From NCBI GenBank assembly GCA_963814435.1, contig CAWFCV010000035.1:186001-250000 (forward strand): a stretch of 64,000 bases of DNA, written 5' to 3'. The notes beneath the pieces were generated by a model. That model was not told the DNA's origin. It saw only the letters and a list, made by a program, of their open reading frames with translations, and did not search any database. Each line of letters starts with the position of its first letter. Positions within the stretch are counted from its first letter, which is position 1. Positions 46,565-56,107 of the stretch are shown here, piece by piece. The stretch comes from JAEUPI01 sp963814435 (lineage in GTDB: Bacteria > Pseudomonadota > Gammaproteobacteria > Burkholderiales > Burkholderiaceae_C). Made by a program: the position numbers and the translations under genes.

Positions 46565-47510
46565 ATGCCTGCCACCCGTCGATCGACCGCCCGCCGCATC
46601 GCGCTCGCGCTGCTCGCCGCGGCGTGCGTTGCCGGGCCGGCGCGCGCGGCGATCGAGGAGGGCAGTGTCGAGGCGGCCAAGCGCGAGCTGCTGCGCAGCC
46701 AGGCGCTGGCGCTGGAGAACGGCGAAGGCATCGAGCGCGACCCGGCGCAAGCGGCCAAGCTGTATTGCGAGGCGGCGCGACTGGGCGACGCGGCGTCGCA
46801 GTTCAACCTCGGCTGGATGTACAGCAACGGCCGCGGCGTCGAGCGCAACGACACCTGGGCCGCGTTCTTCTTCCACGCCGCCGCCGAACAGGGCTACGAA
46901 CAGGCCCAGCGCATGCTGCAGCAGGTGGGCGGGGCACCGACCTACGTGCCCGACTGCATGCGCGAGCCCGAGCCGCCGAAGGTCGCCGTCGCCAGGCCGT
47001 CACCGTCGCGCCGGCCGGTCGAGCCAGCGCCGATGTTGATCCGCTCGAACGGGCCGCCGTCGATCATCGAGCTGGTCAAGCAGATCGCGCCGCAGTTCAA
47101 GGTGCATCCGCAGCTGGTGCTGTCGGTGATCGAGGTCGAGTCGCGTTACGACATCGTCGCGCTGTCGCCGAAGAACGCCAAGGGTCTGATGCAGCTGATC
47201 CCGGAGACGGCCGCGCGCTTCGGCGTCGCGCGGCCGTACGATCCGGCGCAGAACATCCGCGGCGGCACGGCCTACCTGCAGCTGGCTGCTGGCCTACTAC
47301 CAGGGCGACGTGACGCTGGCTGCCGCCGCCTACAACGCCGGCGAAGGCGCGGTGAACCGCTACCGCGGCGTGCCGCCGTATGCCGAGACGCGGGCCTACG
47401 TGAGCAAGGTGCTGGCGCTGTTCGGCTCCTACTTTCACCCGTTCGACGCCAGCGTCACCGAGCCGTCGCCGCAGATGTCGGCGATCAGGGGCATCGCCTA
47501 TCGACGCTGA
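46565..47510 (+). CDS. Lytic transglycosylase with Sel1-like repeats (one inserted base)
   Basis: ATG 46565 starts a signal peptide ending ARAA. Two Sel1-like repeats follow (GIERDPAQAAKLYCEAARLGD and RGVERNDTWAAFFFHAAAEQG). Next comes a Pro-rich linker and an SLT domain with catalytic Glu in SVIEVESRYD and AKGLMQLIPETAARFGV. An extra base near 47285 shifts the frame before TLAAAAYNAGEGAVNRYRGVPPY; corrected length is 314 residues. It cleaves peptidoglycan in the periplasm. Stand-alone gene. Confidence 0.88.
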
Positions 47511-47625
47511 ACGGCGCGCCGCGGGGCGGCATCGCCGTCGCGGTCGCCGCAGCGCAACGGGCCTGAGGTCGACTGCCGGTAACATCGCCCCGCCCGAGGT
47601 GCCGGGTCCGATGTGAGGGAGTGTC

Positions 47626-48489
47626 TTGGCCAGCGACAGTGCACGTACCGCGTTCGTCTTCGCCGGCGGCGGCAGCCTCGGCGCCGTCGAAGTCGGGATG
47701 CTGCACGCGCTGGTCGAGCGCGGCGTGCGGCCGGACTTTGCGGTCGGCGCGTCGGCCGGCGCGATCAATGCGGCGTATTACGCCGGCGACCCGAGCGCCG
47801 ATGGCGTGACGCGGCTCGACCGGCTGTGGCGCGGCCTGACGCGCTCGCAGGTGATGCCGATGCGCATGCGCGACCTGTGGCGCATCGCGCTGCGGCGCGA
47901 CTTCGTCGTCGATCCGGCCGGACTGCGCGCACTGCTGCAGCGGCACCTGTCGTACCGGATGATCGAACACGCCGCGCTGCCCGTGCACGTGGTCGCCACC
48001 GACATGGTGCACGGCAGCGAGGTGCTGTTGTCGTCGGGACCGGTGGTCGACGCCGTGCTCGCCAGCACCGCGATACCGGGCGTGTTCCCGCCGGTGCGCA
48101 TCGACGGGCGCGAGCTGATCGACGGCGGCATCGCCAACAACACGCCGATCTCCACCGCGATGAAGCTCGGCGCCACCCGCGTCATCGTGCTGCCGACCGG
48201 CTTCGCCTGCGCGCTGAAGCGCGTGCCCGGCGGCGCCGTCGGCCGCGCGATGCACGCGTTGTCGATGCTGGTCACACGGCAACTGGTGACCGACATCGAG
48301 CGTTTCAGCGGCCTCGTGCGGCTGCATGTGGTGCCGCCGCTGTGCCCCGTCGATTCGTCGCCCTACGACTACTCGGCCTGCGGCGCGCTGATCGACCGCG
48401 CGGCCGGCGAGACGCGCGAGTGGCTGCGCCGTGGCGGGCTCGAGGTCGAGGGTGGCGTGCCGCACGAGATGGTCGAGCATCGTCATTGA
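47626..48489 (+). CDS. Patatin-like phospholipase
   Basis: 287 residues from TTG 47626, behind AGGGAG. Oxyanion loop FAGGGSLGAVEVG, nucleophile GASAG near residue 45 and catalytic Asp in DGGIANNTP near 167 make the full Ser-Asp dyad. The family hydrolyses acyl chains from lipids. No signal peptide is seen, so it is probably cytoplasmic. Stand-alone; converges with the ATP-grasp gene. Confidence 0.9.
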   Translation: MASDSARTAFVFAGGGSLGAVEVGMLHALVERGVRPDFAVGASAGAINAAYYAGDPSADGVTRLDRLWRGLTRSQVMPMRMRDLWRIALRRDFVVDPAGLRALLQRHLSYRMIEHAALPVHVVATDMVHGSEVLLSSGPVVDAVLASTAIPGVFPPVRIDGRELIDGGIANNTPISTAMKLGATRVIVLPTGFACALKRVPGGAVGRAMHALSMLVTRQLVTDIERFSGLVRLHVVPPLCPVDSSPYDYSACGALIDRAAGETREWLRRGGLEVEGGVPHEMVEHRH

Positions 48490-48617
48490 GCGGGGCGCGA
48501 AGCAGCGCCGGCCCGTTGGCGTCGCAGTCGAACTGGTGCCTGGTCCGCTCGTGATGGCCCATCACACTTCGATGGCGTCGGTGTCGACCACGGCGCTGCC
48601 GGGCCACGCACGCAGCA

Positions 48618-49895
48618 TCAAGGCGCCCCGGCCTGGTGCGTCGGCACCGCCGGATACTCGGGGCGGATGTCGAAGTTCAGACTGTGATGCGCGGTGCGCA
48701 GTGCCTTCTCGGCCAGCGCGGCAGCGGCCGCGCGGGTGAAGATGAATCCGAGGTAGCTGGCCCCGTCGGGCGGCGGCGCGACGATCTGGCCGGCCTGCGC
48801 GGTGATCGTCACCGCGGTGACGCCGGGCACCGCCTGCGCGGCGGCCAGTCCCTCGACGCCGTGGTAGATGCCGCGCCGTGGAATCGGGATCATCATCACC
48901 CCTGCGGCGCCGCCTTCGCCACCCGCGGTGAGCGGCTCTGCGCCCGCCACCGGCTGGCCCACCAGCTGGCGCAGGATCCGTTCCTCCAGGCTCATGCCCA
49001 GGCAATGCGTCAGCACCCGTCCGCACATGCCGCCGATGGAGCGGGCGGCGATCTCCAGCAGCCAGACGCCGTGCGCGTTGACGCGCACTTCAGCGTGCAC
49101 CGGCCCGGTCACGAGCCCGGCCGCGCGGCATGCCCGGGCCACGGTGTCCTGGATGCCGTGCTGCAGCTCAGCCGGCAACCGGGACGGCGTGACGTAGAGG
49201 GTCTCCTCGAAATACGGCCCGTCCAGCGGATCGGGCTTGTCGAACAGGGCCAGCGTCGTCAGCTCGCCGCGCTCCAGGCTGCCTTCCAACGCATACTCCC
49301 GCCCGGGAATGAAGTCCTCGATGATCAGGCCCAGTTGCTGCGCGTCGCGGTCGGCGCGCGACTGGATGGCGCGCACCCGGTCCACCGCGCGCACCAGCGC
49401 GGCCGAATCGTCGGCGCGGATCACGCCGCGGCTGCCCGACAGGCGCCGCGCCTTCACGACCACCGGAAACCTCGAGCCGGCGACGAATCCCCGGGGGTCC
49501 TGGCCGCTCGGCAGGTGAGCGAATGCTGGACACAGGAAGCCCTGCTGCTGGAGCAGCCGGCGGAACGCCAGCTTGTCGCGCACCCGGCGCACCGCGTCGA
49601 CAGGGTTGGACGGCAGGCCCAGGCGTGCGCACAGCAGCGCCGCCAGTTCGACGCCCGCATCGTCCACCGCCAGCACCGCATCCAGGCTGCCATCGAGCGA
49701 GCGCTGCACGGTCTGCACCGCCTGCTCGGGTTGGTCGAAATGCAGCGCCATGATCGGTGGCAGGCCCCAGGATGGCGCAAGGCGGTGGCAGTAGTCGGCC
49801 GCCGCCAGGATTTCGACGTCCAGCGACTTCGCCGCGGCCACGAAGTCGTCGTTGCGGTAGCCGGTGGTGGGTAGCAGCAGCAGCACGCGTTTCAT
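48618..49895 (-). CDS. ATP-grasp ligase of the radical SAM cluster
   Basis: 425 residues. N-terminal Rossmann-like part (KRVLLLLPTTGYRNDDFV), then a typical ATP-grasp: DKLAFRRLLQQQGF, FPVVVKARRLSGSRGVIRADD (lysine for ATP), IIEDFIPGREYALEGSL and VHAEVRVNAHGVWLLEIAARSIGG with the Mg ligands. Such enzymes join a carboxylate to an amine or similar group. It lies 12 nt after the radical SAM gene, so the two act together. No substrate can be named. Confidence 0.85.
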   Translation of the reverse strand: MKRVLLLLPTTGYRNDDFVAAAKSLDVEILAAADYCHRLAPSWGLPPIMALHFDQPEQAVQTVQRSLDGSLDAVLAVDDAGVELAALLCARLGLPSNPVDAVRRVRDKLAFRRLLQQQGFLCPAFAHLPSGQDPRGFVAGSRFPVVVKARRLSGSRGVIRADDSAALVRAVDRVRAIQSRADRDAQQLGLIIEDFIPGREYALEGSLERGELTTLALFDKPDPLDGPYFEETLYVTPSRLPAELQHGIQDTVARACRAAGLVTGPVHAEVRVNAHGVWLLEIAARSIGGMCGRVLTHCLGMSLEERILRQLVGQPVAGAEPLTAGGEGGAAGVMMIPIPRRGIYHGVEGLAAAQAVPGVTAVTITAQAGQIVAPPPDGASYLGFIFTRAAAAALAEKALRTAHHSLNFDIRPEYPAVPTHQAGAP

Positions 49896-49907
49896 CGATC
49901 GGCGCCT

Positions 49908-51353
49908 TTAGAAGGACTGCAGCTGCTGGTCGGTCGGCTCGGCGCAGCAGTACCAGGGCTCCGACAGGCGCGCAATGGCCGATCCGAGGTCCCCGGCGAG
50001 TTGCGGGACCGGGCGCTTGAGAGCCTCGTGGGCCAGACGCCAGACCGCCGCGAACACGTCACGGCGCGGCAGGCGCTGCACCTCGGACCGGGCGACCAGC
50101 GCCTGCAGCTCGCGCTGCAATGCATCGACGCGCCCATCGCGATGCCGCCACGGATGGCCCAGCTGTTCGGGATCGAACGGCAGCAACTGCTCCTGGAAGC
50201 CGGGCAGCTGCAGGAGGGTCGAGCCTGCGGGGATCAGCAGCCGGATGCACAGCTGAATGGGAGGCACGCTCTGCACCAGTTGCAGCTCCACCAGGCGTTT
50301 CAGCAGCGCGATGTAGCCCTCTAGCGTCGTCCACGGCGTGAAGGCGACGAAGGTCGGGGCCAGCGAGATGCCCGCGCTGCGGGTGAGCGCGACCGCGCGG
50401 TCGAAGTCACGGCTCGTATGGTTCTTGGCCAGCAGCCTCAGGATGTCGTCGTCGACGGCCTCCACCGCGGACGTGATGAACAGGCAGCCGCAGCGCCGCA
50501 GCTCGGGCAGCAGCGGCGCATGGGCGATGAGGTGCTGGATCTTGATGGTGGCATCGAAGGTGACGCCGGGAAACGCCTCGTGCAGCGCCCGCGCCAGCCT
50601 GAGCCCATGCGTCGGGCCGTTGAAAAAATCTGGGTCGCCGAAGGACACATGCGTCGCGCCTTGCTCGACTTGCTGCGCGATATCCTGCAGCACCACGGGC
50701 ACCGGGACGATGCGAAAGCTCCCCTGGTACACCGGCACCACCGGGCAGTGCCGGCACAGATGCTTGCAGCCCCGGCTGCCCTCGGCGAAGGCGGTGACGC
50801 GGGTCGATCCGTCGGGCAGCACCAGGTGGGCATAGCGCGAGAGTCCGGGCAGGCCGCTGCGGTCCGGCACCGCGAACGCGACCTTGCCGAGGCTGATGAC
50901 GGGCTCGCTCTCGGCCGGCTGCGTTCCGCGCTCCGGCGCGCAGGTTCCATCGGCCCGCAGCCGCTGGCCCACCGACAGCAGCGCGGGTTCCACCTCCCCG
51001 CCCAGCACGCTGCCCACGCCCAGCCGGCGCAGCAGCGCCTCGTTCATCGGCGCATAGAGCCCGTAGACGCACAGGTGCGCGTGCGGGGCGAGGCGTCGAA
51101 TGTGCGGCAGGGCCTCGACCGCGATGCGGGTGGCGGTGTGCATGCCCACATGAATCGCCACCAGTCGCGCACGACTCAGGACAACGGGATCGAGCTTCTG
51201 CAGCGAAAGATCGAGGCACGCCACCGCGAAGCCCGCCTGTTTGAGCAACGCTGCCGGCTCGGCGAGGCCGAACGGCTGGCGCCCCAGTTCATAGGGGCTG
51301 ACGAGGACGACCTCGAAGGTTGGCGTCGCCGCAGGCGATGGCGTGGGCCCCAT
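49908..51353 (-). CDS. B12-binding-like radical SAM protein with a CCAEP tail
   Basis: 481 residues. The N-terminal part (to about 140) resembles a cobalamin-binding fold (VVLVSPYELGRQPFGLAEPAALL, VAIHVGMHTATRI). The radical SAM cluster is CKHLCRHC, a CX3CX2C motif, near residue 194. The C-terminus ends WYCCAEPTDQQLQSF; the CCAEP motif marks a family that in other species carries selenocysteine as CUAEP. The function of the family is not known to me. It lies between a DUF971 gene and an ATP-grasp ligase gene, in one operon. Confidence 0.85.
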   Translation of the reverse strand: MGPTPSPAATPTFEVVLVSPYELGRQPFGLAEPAALLKQAGFAVACLDLSLQKLDPVVLSRARLVAIHVGMHTATRIAVEALPHIRRLAPHAHLCVYGLYAPMNEALLRRLGVGSVLGGEVEPALLSVGQRLRADGTCAPERGTQPAESEPVISLGKVAFAVPDRSGLPGLSRYAHLVLPDGSTRVTAFAEGSRGCKHLCRHCPVVPVYQGSFRIVPVPVVLQDIAQQVEQGATHVSFGDPDFFNGPTHGLRLARALHEAFPGVTFDATIKIQHLIAHAPLLPELRRCGCLFITSAVEAVDDDILRLLAKNHTSRDFDRAVALTRSAGISLAPTFVAFTPWTTLEGYIALLKRLVELQLVQSVPPIQLCIRLLIPAGSTLLQLPGFQEQLLPFDPEQLGHPWRHRDGRVDALQRELQALVARSEVQRLPRRDVFAAVWRLAHEALKRPVPQLAGDLGSAIARLSEPWYCCAEPTDQQLQSF

Positions 51354-51380
51354 GGAGGGTGACGGCCGCGGCGCGGCCGG

Positions 51381-51779
51381 CTATTTCGATTTCGGTCGCT
51401 GCTCGAAAGGCGCGGCGCCGGCGTCGCGACTGGCCCCGGCCGCCTCGAGGCGACCGAGGTACTGTTGCCACAGCGAATCACGGTGGCTGCCCAGCCAGAA
51501 CAGATGCGCCCAAGAGTAGATGCCGGTGTCGTGCCCGTCGGAGAACGTCGGCTGCACAGCGTAGTTGCCGACCGGATCGAGCGACACGATATCCACCGCG
51601 CGCTTGCCGACCTGCAGCACCTCCTGGCCCGGTCCGTGGCCCTGCACCTCGGCTGAAGGCGAGTACACGCGCAGCAGCTCGTAGCTCAACTCGAACTGGC
51701 TGCCATCCGAGAACACGATCTCCATGACCCGCGATTCCTGGTGCAGCTTGATTTCGGTTGGTAGTGGGGTGGTGTCCAT
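51381..51779 (-). CDS. DUF971-domain protein
   Basis: ATG 51779 gives 132 residues: TEIKLHQESRVMEIVFSDGSQFELSYELLRVYSPSAEVQGHG, then VGNYAVQPTFSDGHDTGIYSWAHL. This is the DUF971 fold, also the N-terminal domain of gamma-butyrobetaine hydroxylase, and often linked to iron-sulfur or redox genes. It lies 27 nt upstream of the radical SAM gene and heads the operon. The 227 bp upstream of it (51780-52006) show no clear feature. Confidence 0.88.
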   Translation of the reverse strand: MDTTPLPTEIKLHQESRVMEIVFSDGSQFELSYELLRVYSPSAEVQGHGPGQEVLQVGKRAVDIVSLDPVGNYAVQPTFSDGHDTGIYSWAHLFWLGSHRDSLWQQYLGRLEAAGASRDAGAAPFEQRPKSK

Positions 51780-52006
51780 CGGGTGAACCGGGTTGTTGCT
51801 CGCGCGCCGTGGCGGCCGGACAAGTGCTCTTCCAACCTGGCCGTCGCGCGCGCTCTTGCCGGCGATCGGCCGTGGGCCGAGTATAGGCACGCGGATATCC
51901 CTGCTGACGGCGCGCTGGTCTTGGGTCTGCTTGCTGGTGCACGAGGTCGCCCGTGTGCTCCCGCCCCTTGCGCGCAAACAGGTAGCGCGCGTGGGTGAAG
52001 ATAGCG

Positions 52007-53656
52007 TCAGTTCGCCCAGACCTTGATGTCGGGCCAGCCCATCAACCTGAACACATAGTAGTTGACGGCGGCCTCGGCTGGATCGTCGGCGAAGAAGATG
52101 ATCTCGGCGTGTCGCGGCACGCCGGCCTGGGTGATGAGCTTCCACAGCTGCCTGGCCTCCTTGGGCGTGCCATCGGCGTTCAGCAGTTCCGTGTACGGCA
52201 GCATCACCACCTTGCCGGCGGGTGTGCGCGCGGGTGCGGCCCTGCCGGAGGCGACGAACAGCTTCGGATATTCGCCACGCGTGGTGGTCGGGTCGGCGAC
52301 CAGCAACCCGGGGCGAAGCTGCGCCGCGTACTTCGCGGCTGGCACCACGATGTCCCTCGGTGTCCTGGGCATGCCCACGGCCGTGGCCTCCTTGGTCAGC
52401 TCGAAGCCGCGCAAGCCCCACTCGTCCACCGAGTCCATCAGCACCGACACCTTCTGCTGCCCGAGCTGCTCGAAGGCCAGGAAGGCCAACGCGGCGCCGG
52501 GCGTGAGGCCGCTCTCGGCCATGATTACCACCTCGTGCGCCGGATTCACGCCGGCGGGGCCGAGCAGCTCGGCCAGCTTCTCGGGGCGGGCCAGGTGGCT
52601 GCGGAACGTGTCGGCCGGGATGTTCAGCGCGAAGGGCACATGTCCCAGCGCGTACTGCCCGGCCGCGCGCACGTCGACGATGTTGAGCTGTGCCACGCCG
52701 AAGGCCCGCAGCATCGGCGCGTTCCAGCCGCCCAGCCAGGTGCCTTCGCGCTTGATCTGCGGCGCGCTGTACGTCCAGTACGGCAGTCCGCGGTCGTCGC
52801 GCAGCCACTCGCGCTGCGATTCCAGGTACAGCTTGACCTTCGGATGGTCGATCATGAACTGCAGCGCGAACCAGGGCACGCTGGCGGCCACGCCACCGCC
52901 GCAGTGGCTGTGCACCACCTGCTCGGGCCTGATGCCGGCGTAGCGCACCAGGCGCCGGATCTCGTCGGGTGACTTGAAGGTCTTGTCGGCGTTGTAGAAA
53001 TCCGCGCTCGGCATCAGGATCGCACCCGGCACATGCCCGGCGCGGTCGAAGAACTTCTGCTCACCGTAGTGGTAGCTCGGCTCCAGCGCCTCCACCAGCG
53101 CGTGACGGGTGCGGTCACCCGAGGCCACGAGGAACTCCGGCAGCCGCACGCGCACTTCCTCGCGCACCTCGGTGATGCGGTACGAGCCTCTGGATGGCGG
53201 CGGGGTCGGTTCGGCGGTCACGCGACCACCCTGCGCCCGCCACTGGGCGAGCCCCCCGTCGAGGACGAACAGGTCGCTGGCGGGCACGCCGTGGTAGTAG
53301 AGGTCGTAGAACAGTCGCGGCGCCATCATGTCGCCGCCCTGGTCGTAGACGACGACCCGGCGGCCCGGGCTGATGCCCCAGGACTGGATGCGCTGCTCCA
53401 TCGCCGAGCGGGTGGGCTCGTCGACGCCGTAGCGGTACAGGTCCGCGCTCACCGCGCCGGGTATGTGCCCGGCCATGTGCTGGGGTGTCATCGAGGCGTC
53501 GAGCAGCACCACGTCGACCAGGTGTCTTTGCAGCCAGGCAACGTTGACCAGGCGGCCCTGACGGCCGTCTTCGGCCGCCGCGCTCGCAGACATCAGGGCC
53601 CAGCACAGGCAACTCGTCAGGAACGGCAGAAGCCATCGGCAAGGGGTTTGCGGCAT
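52007..53656 (-). CDS. Secreted multi-domain rhodanese protein
   Basis: ATG 53656 gives 549 residues with a signal peptide ending SASAAA. Four rhodanese-like units follow. Only the second has a Cys in the active loop (VVHSHCGGGVAAS, near residue 260). The others read VVVYDQGGDMMA, VVIMAESGLTPGAA and IIFFADDPAEAAV. So one catalytic and three structural or ligand-binding domains are predicted in the periplasm. It could transfer sulfur or bind thiol compounds. It is on the same strand as the radical SAM cluster, 227 bp upstream. Confidence 0.85.
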   Translation of the reverse strand: MPQTPCRWLLPFLTSCLCWALMSASAAAEDGRQGRLVNVAWLQRHLVDVVLLDASMTPQHMAGHIPGAVSADLYRYGVDEPTRSAMEQRIQSWGISPGRRVVVYDQGGDMMAPRLFYDLYYHGVPASDLFVLDGGLAQWRAQGGRVTAEPTPPPSRGSYRITEVREEVRVRLPEFLVASGDRTRHALVEALEPSYHYGEQKFFDRAGHVPGAILMPSADFYNADKTFKSPDEIRRLVRYAGIRPEQVVHSHCGGGVAASVPWFALQFMIDHPKVKLYLESQREWLRDDRGLPYWTYSAPQIKREGTWLGGWNAPMLRAFGVAQLNIVDVRAAGQYALGHVPFALNIPADTFRSHLARPEKLAELLGPAGVNPAHEVVIMAESGLTPGAALAFLAFEQLGQQKVSVLMDSVDEWGLRGFELTKEATAVGMPRTPRDIVVPAAKYAAQLRPGLLVADPTTTRGEYPKLFVASGRAAPARTPAGKVVMLPYTELLNADGTPKEARQLWKLITQAGVPRHAEIIFFADDPAEAAVNYYVFRLMGWPDIKVWAN

Positions 53657-53878
53657 GGGGTGCACCTTCGGCAGCGTGGGCAGGGGATCGGACGCTGCAC
53701 TGTGCCTCATGCGTCGGTGCGCGAGCGAGCGGGTCTCGACGAGCTGCAGCCCTGGTCGGACCAATGGCGCGGGCCGCCGATGAAACGAATGACGGCCCCC
53801 GGCCCAGAACACCGGACCCGCCATGCATCTGCGCCCCGACGCGCCAGCGTCGCCGGCCGCCGATCAGGCCGCAGCCGG

Positions 53879-54775
53879 TCAGCGCGGCACGATCTTCACG
53901 TTGGCCAGCTGCTCCTGCGCCTCCACCAGCGAGGGCACGAGCTTGCTGCCGTAGCCCAATGCGCAGGCCAGCACCAGCGACTGGTGCGTGGCCTCGCCCA
54001 TCACGGTGGGCACACCCAGGCCCTCGGCCAGGTGGGTGTAGTAACGCACGTCCTTGCGCGCGTTGTTCAGTTCGAACTTCATGCCGTCGAGCTGGCCGTC
54101 GAGCGTCTTGGCCATGATCTGGAACAGCCCCGAGTTCACCAGCCCGGCCGACACCAGCGCCACCAGCTGCTTCAGGTCCACCCCGGCGCGCTGGCCCACG
54201 GCAAAGGCCTCGGCGGTGGCGTTGCACACCGCCTGCGCGATGAAGTTGTTGAGCAGCTTGATGATGTGTCCGGCACCCGGGCCGCCGACGTGGAAGATGT
54301 TCTCGGCAAAGCACTTCAGCAGCGGCTCGATGCGCGCGAAGTCTTCGGCGCTCGCCCCCACCATCACGTTGAGCCTGCCGGCCTCGGCCTCCACCGGGGT
54401 GCGCGCCAGCGGCGCGTCGATGAAGCTCACGCCCTTGGCCGCGCACAGCGCGCGCATGCGCGCGGTGGAATCGGGCTCGCTGGTCGAGGTGTCGACGATG
54501 ATCAGGCCCTTGGCCGCGCCCGACAGCAGTCCGTCGGGCCCGGCCACCACGGCCTCCACCTGCGGCGAGCCGGTGACGCACAGGAACACCACGCCGCACT
54601 CGCGCGCCATCGCCGCCGGGTTGGGCAGCTCGCGGGCGCCCGCGGCCAGCAGGTCGGCCACGCGCTCGCGCTGGCGAAACGCGGTGATCGCCAGCGGGTG
54701 GCCCTTGGCGCGCAGGTTCTTCGCCATGCCGTGGCCCATGAGGCCGGAGGCGCCGATGAAGCCGATGGTTTGCAT
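53879..54775 (-). CDS. Beta-hydroxyacid dehydrogenase (3-hydroxyisobutyrate dehydrogenase family)
   Basis: 298 residues. N-terminal NAD(P) motif GFIGASGLMGHGMAKNL, substrate loop VSFIDAPLARTPVEAEAGRL and catalytic Lys in GAGHIIKLLNN near residue 170. The family oxidises short 3-hydroxy acids such as 3-hydroxyisobutyrate or tartronate semialdehyde. It is the last gene of a TRAP operon, 15 nt after dctM, so its substrate is likely the transported acid. ASG replaces the common LGN in the nucleotide loop. Confidence 0.9.
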   Translation of the reverse strand: MQTIGFIGASGLMGHGMAKNLRAKGHPLAITAFRQRERVADLLAAGARELPNPAAMARECGVVFLCVTGSPQVEAVVAGPDGLLSGAAKGLIIVDTSTSEPDSTARMRALCAAKGVSFIDAPLARTPVEAEAGRLNVMVGASAEDFARIEPLLKCFAENIFHVGGPGAGHIIKLLNNFIAQAVCNATAEAFAVGQRAGVDLKQLVALVSAGLVNSGLFQIMAKTLDGQLDGMKFELNNARKDVRYYTHLAEGLGVPTVMGEATHQSLVLACALGYGSKLVPSLVEAQEQLANVKIVPR

Positions 54776-54790
54776 GTGAACGTTCCCCTC

Positions 54791-56107
54791 CTACAACGTG
54801 CCGGGCGGAAACAGCCGCGGCAGGAACAGCGCCACGCCGGGCCAGATGATGACGGCAGCCAGAACGGCCAGCATCGGCAGCAGCATGATCATCGTATCCT
54901 TGATGGCATCGACGATCCGTATCTTGGCGATCGAGCAGGCGATCATCAGGCACAGGCCGTAAGGTGGCGTCACCAGGCCGAAGGCCAGCGCGACGATGCC
55001 GACGATGGCGAAATGCACCGGGTCCATGCCGGCGCTCTGCGCCAGCGGCTGCAGGATGGTGCCGACAATGATGATGGCCGGTATCGCGTCGAGAAAACAG
55101 CCGACGACGAGAAAGACGCCGGCGATGAAGAACGCGGTGGTCGTCGCACCCATGCCCCAGGTCATCACGTCGGCCAGCAGCGCCTTGGGGATCTGGTAAT
55201 AGGCCAGCAGCCATCCGAATGCGCTGGCCGTGCCGACACAGAACAGGGCCACCGCCGAAAGCTTGCCGGTGTCCAGCAGCGCCGTGTACAGGCCCTTCAG
55301 GTTCATCTCGCGGTAGACAAGGATCGACAGCGCGCCGGCGTACAACACCGCGATGCAGGCCGACTCGGTGGCGGTGAACCAGCCGAAGATCTTGCCGCCG
55401 ATGATGATGAAGGGCGTGAACAGCGCCGGCAGCGACACCGCAGCCGACGCGAACACCTCGCGCAGCGTGGCGCGGGTGTAGGTCGGGTAGTTGCGCAGCT
55501 TGGCGTAGGCGTGCACGGTGGCCATCTGCGCCAGACCGATCAACAAGCCGGGGATGATGCCGGCCAGCATCAACGCGCCGATCGACACCGTCAGCACGCC
55601 GCCCCAGACGATCATCAGGATCGACGGCGGGATGATGACCGCCAGCACCGCCGAGACGGCCGTGATGGCGACCGAGAAGCTGATGTCATAGCCCTCCTTG
55701 GTCTGCGCATCGATGAAGATCTTGCTCTGGCTCGCCGCGTCAGCGGTCGACGAGCCCGAGACGCCGGCGAAGAAGATCGACAGCACCACGTTGATCTGCG
55801 CCAGGCTGCCGGGAAAGTGGCCCACCAGCGCGCGCGAAAACCGCACCAGCCGATCGGTGATGCCGCCGACGTTCATCAGGTTGGCGGTGAGCAGGAAGAA
55901 CGGCACCGCCAGCAGGATGAACGAGTTGTAGGCGTTGAAGGTTTCCTGGATCAGGCCCTGCGGGTCGAGCCGGTCTTCCAGGATGAACATCGGCAGGCAG
56001 GCCAGGCCGAGCGCGAAGGCCACCGGCACGCGCAGCAGCATCAGCGTGAAGAAGATGCCGAACAGGATCAGCGCCGCGGTCGATGGGTCCAGCGCGGCGG
56101 CCGTCAT
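54791..56107 (-). CDS. TRAP transporter large permease DctM
   Basis: 438 residues from ATG 56107, intact. About twelve membrane helices, with VAFALGLACLPMFILEDRL, FFAGVSGSSTADAASQSKIF, AVIIPPSILMIVWGG, FGWFTATESACIAVLYA and FGLVTPPYGLCLMI. It pairs with DctQ (overlap ATGA) and DctP and drives sodium-coupled uptake of a carboxylate. Unlike the DctM of the malonate operon, it has no frame break. Confidence 0.93.
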   Translation of the reverse strand: MTAAALDPSTAALILFGIFFTLMLLRVPVAFALGLACLPMFILEDRLDPQGLIQETFNAYNSFILLAVPFFLLTANLMNVGGITDRLVRFSRALVGHFPGSLAQINVVLSIFFAGVSGSSTADAASQSKIFIDAQTKEGYDISFSVAITAVSAVLAVIIPPSILMIVWGGVLTVSIGALMLAGIIPGLLIGLAQMATVHAYAKLRNYPTYTRATLREVFASAAVSLPALFTPFIIIGGKIFGWFTATESACIAVLYAGALSILVYREMNLKGLYTALLDTGKLSAVALFCVGTASAFGWLLAYYQIPKALLADVMTWGMGATTTAFFIAGVFLVVGCFLDAIPAIIIVGTILQPLAQSAGMDPVHFAIVGIVALAFGLVTPPYGLCLMIACSIAKIRIVDAIKDTMIMLLPMLAVLAAVIIWPGVALFLPRLFPPGTL

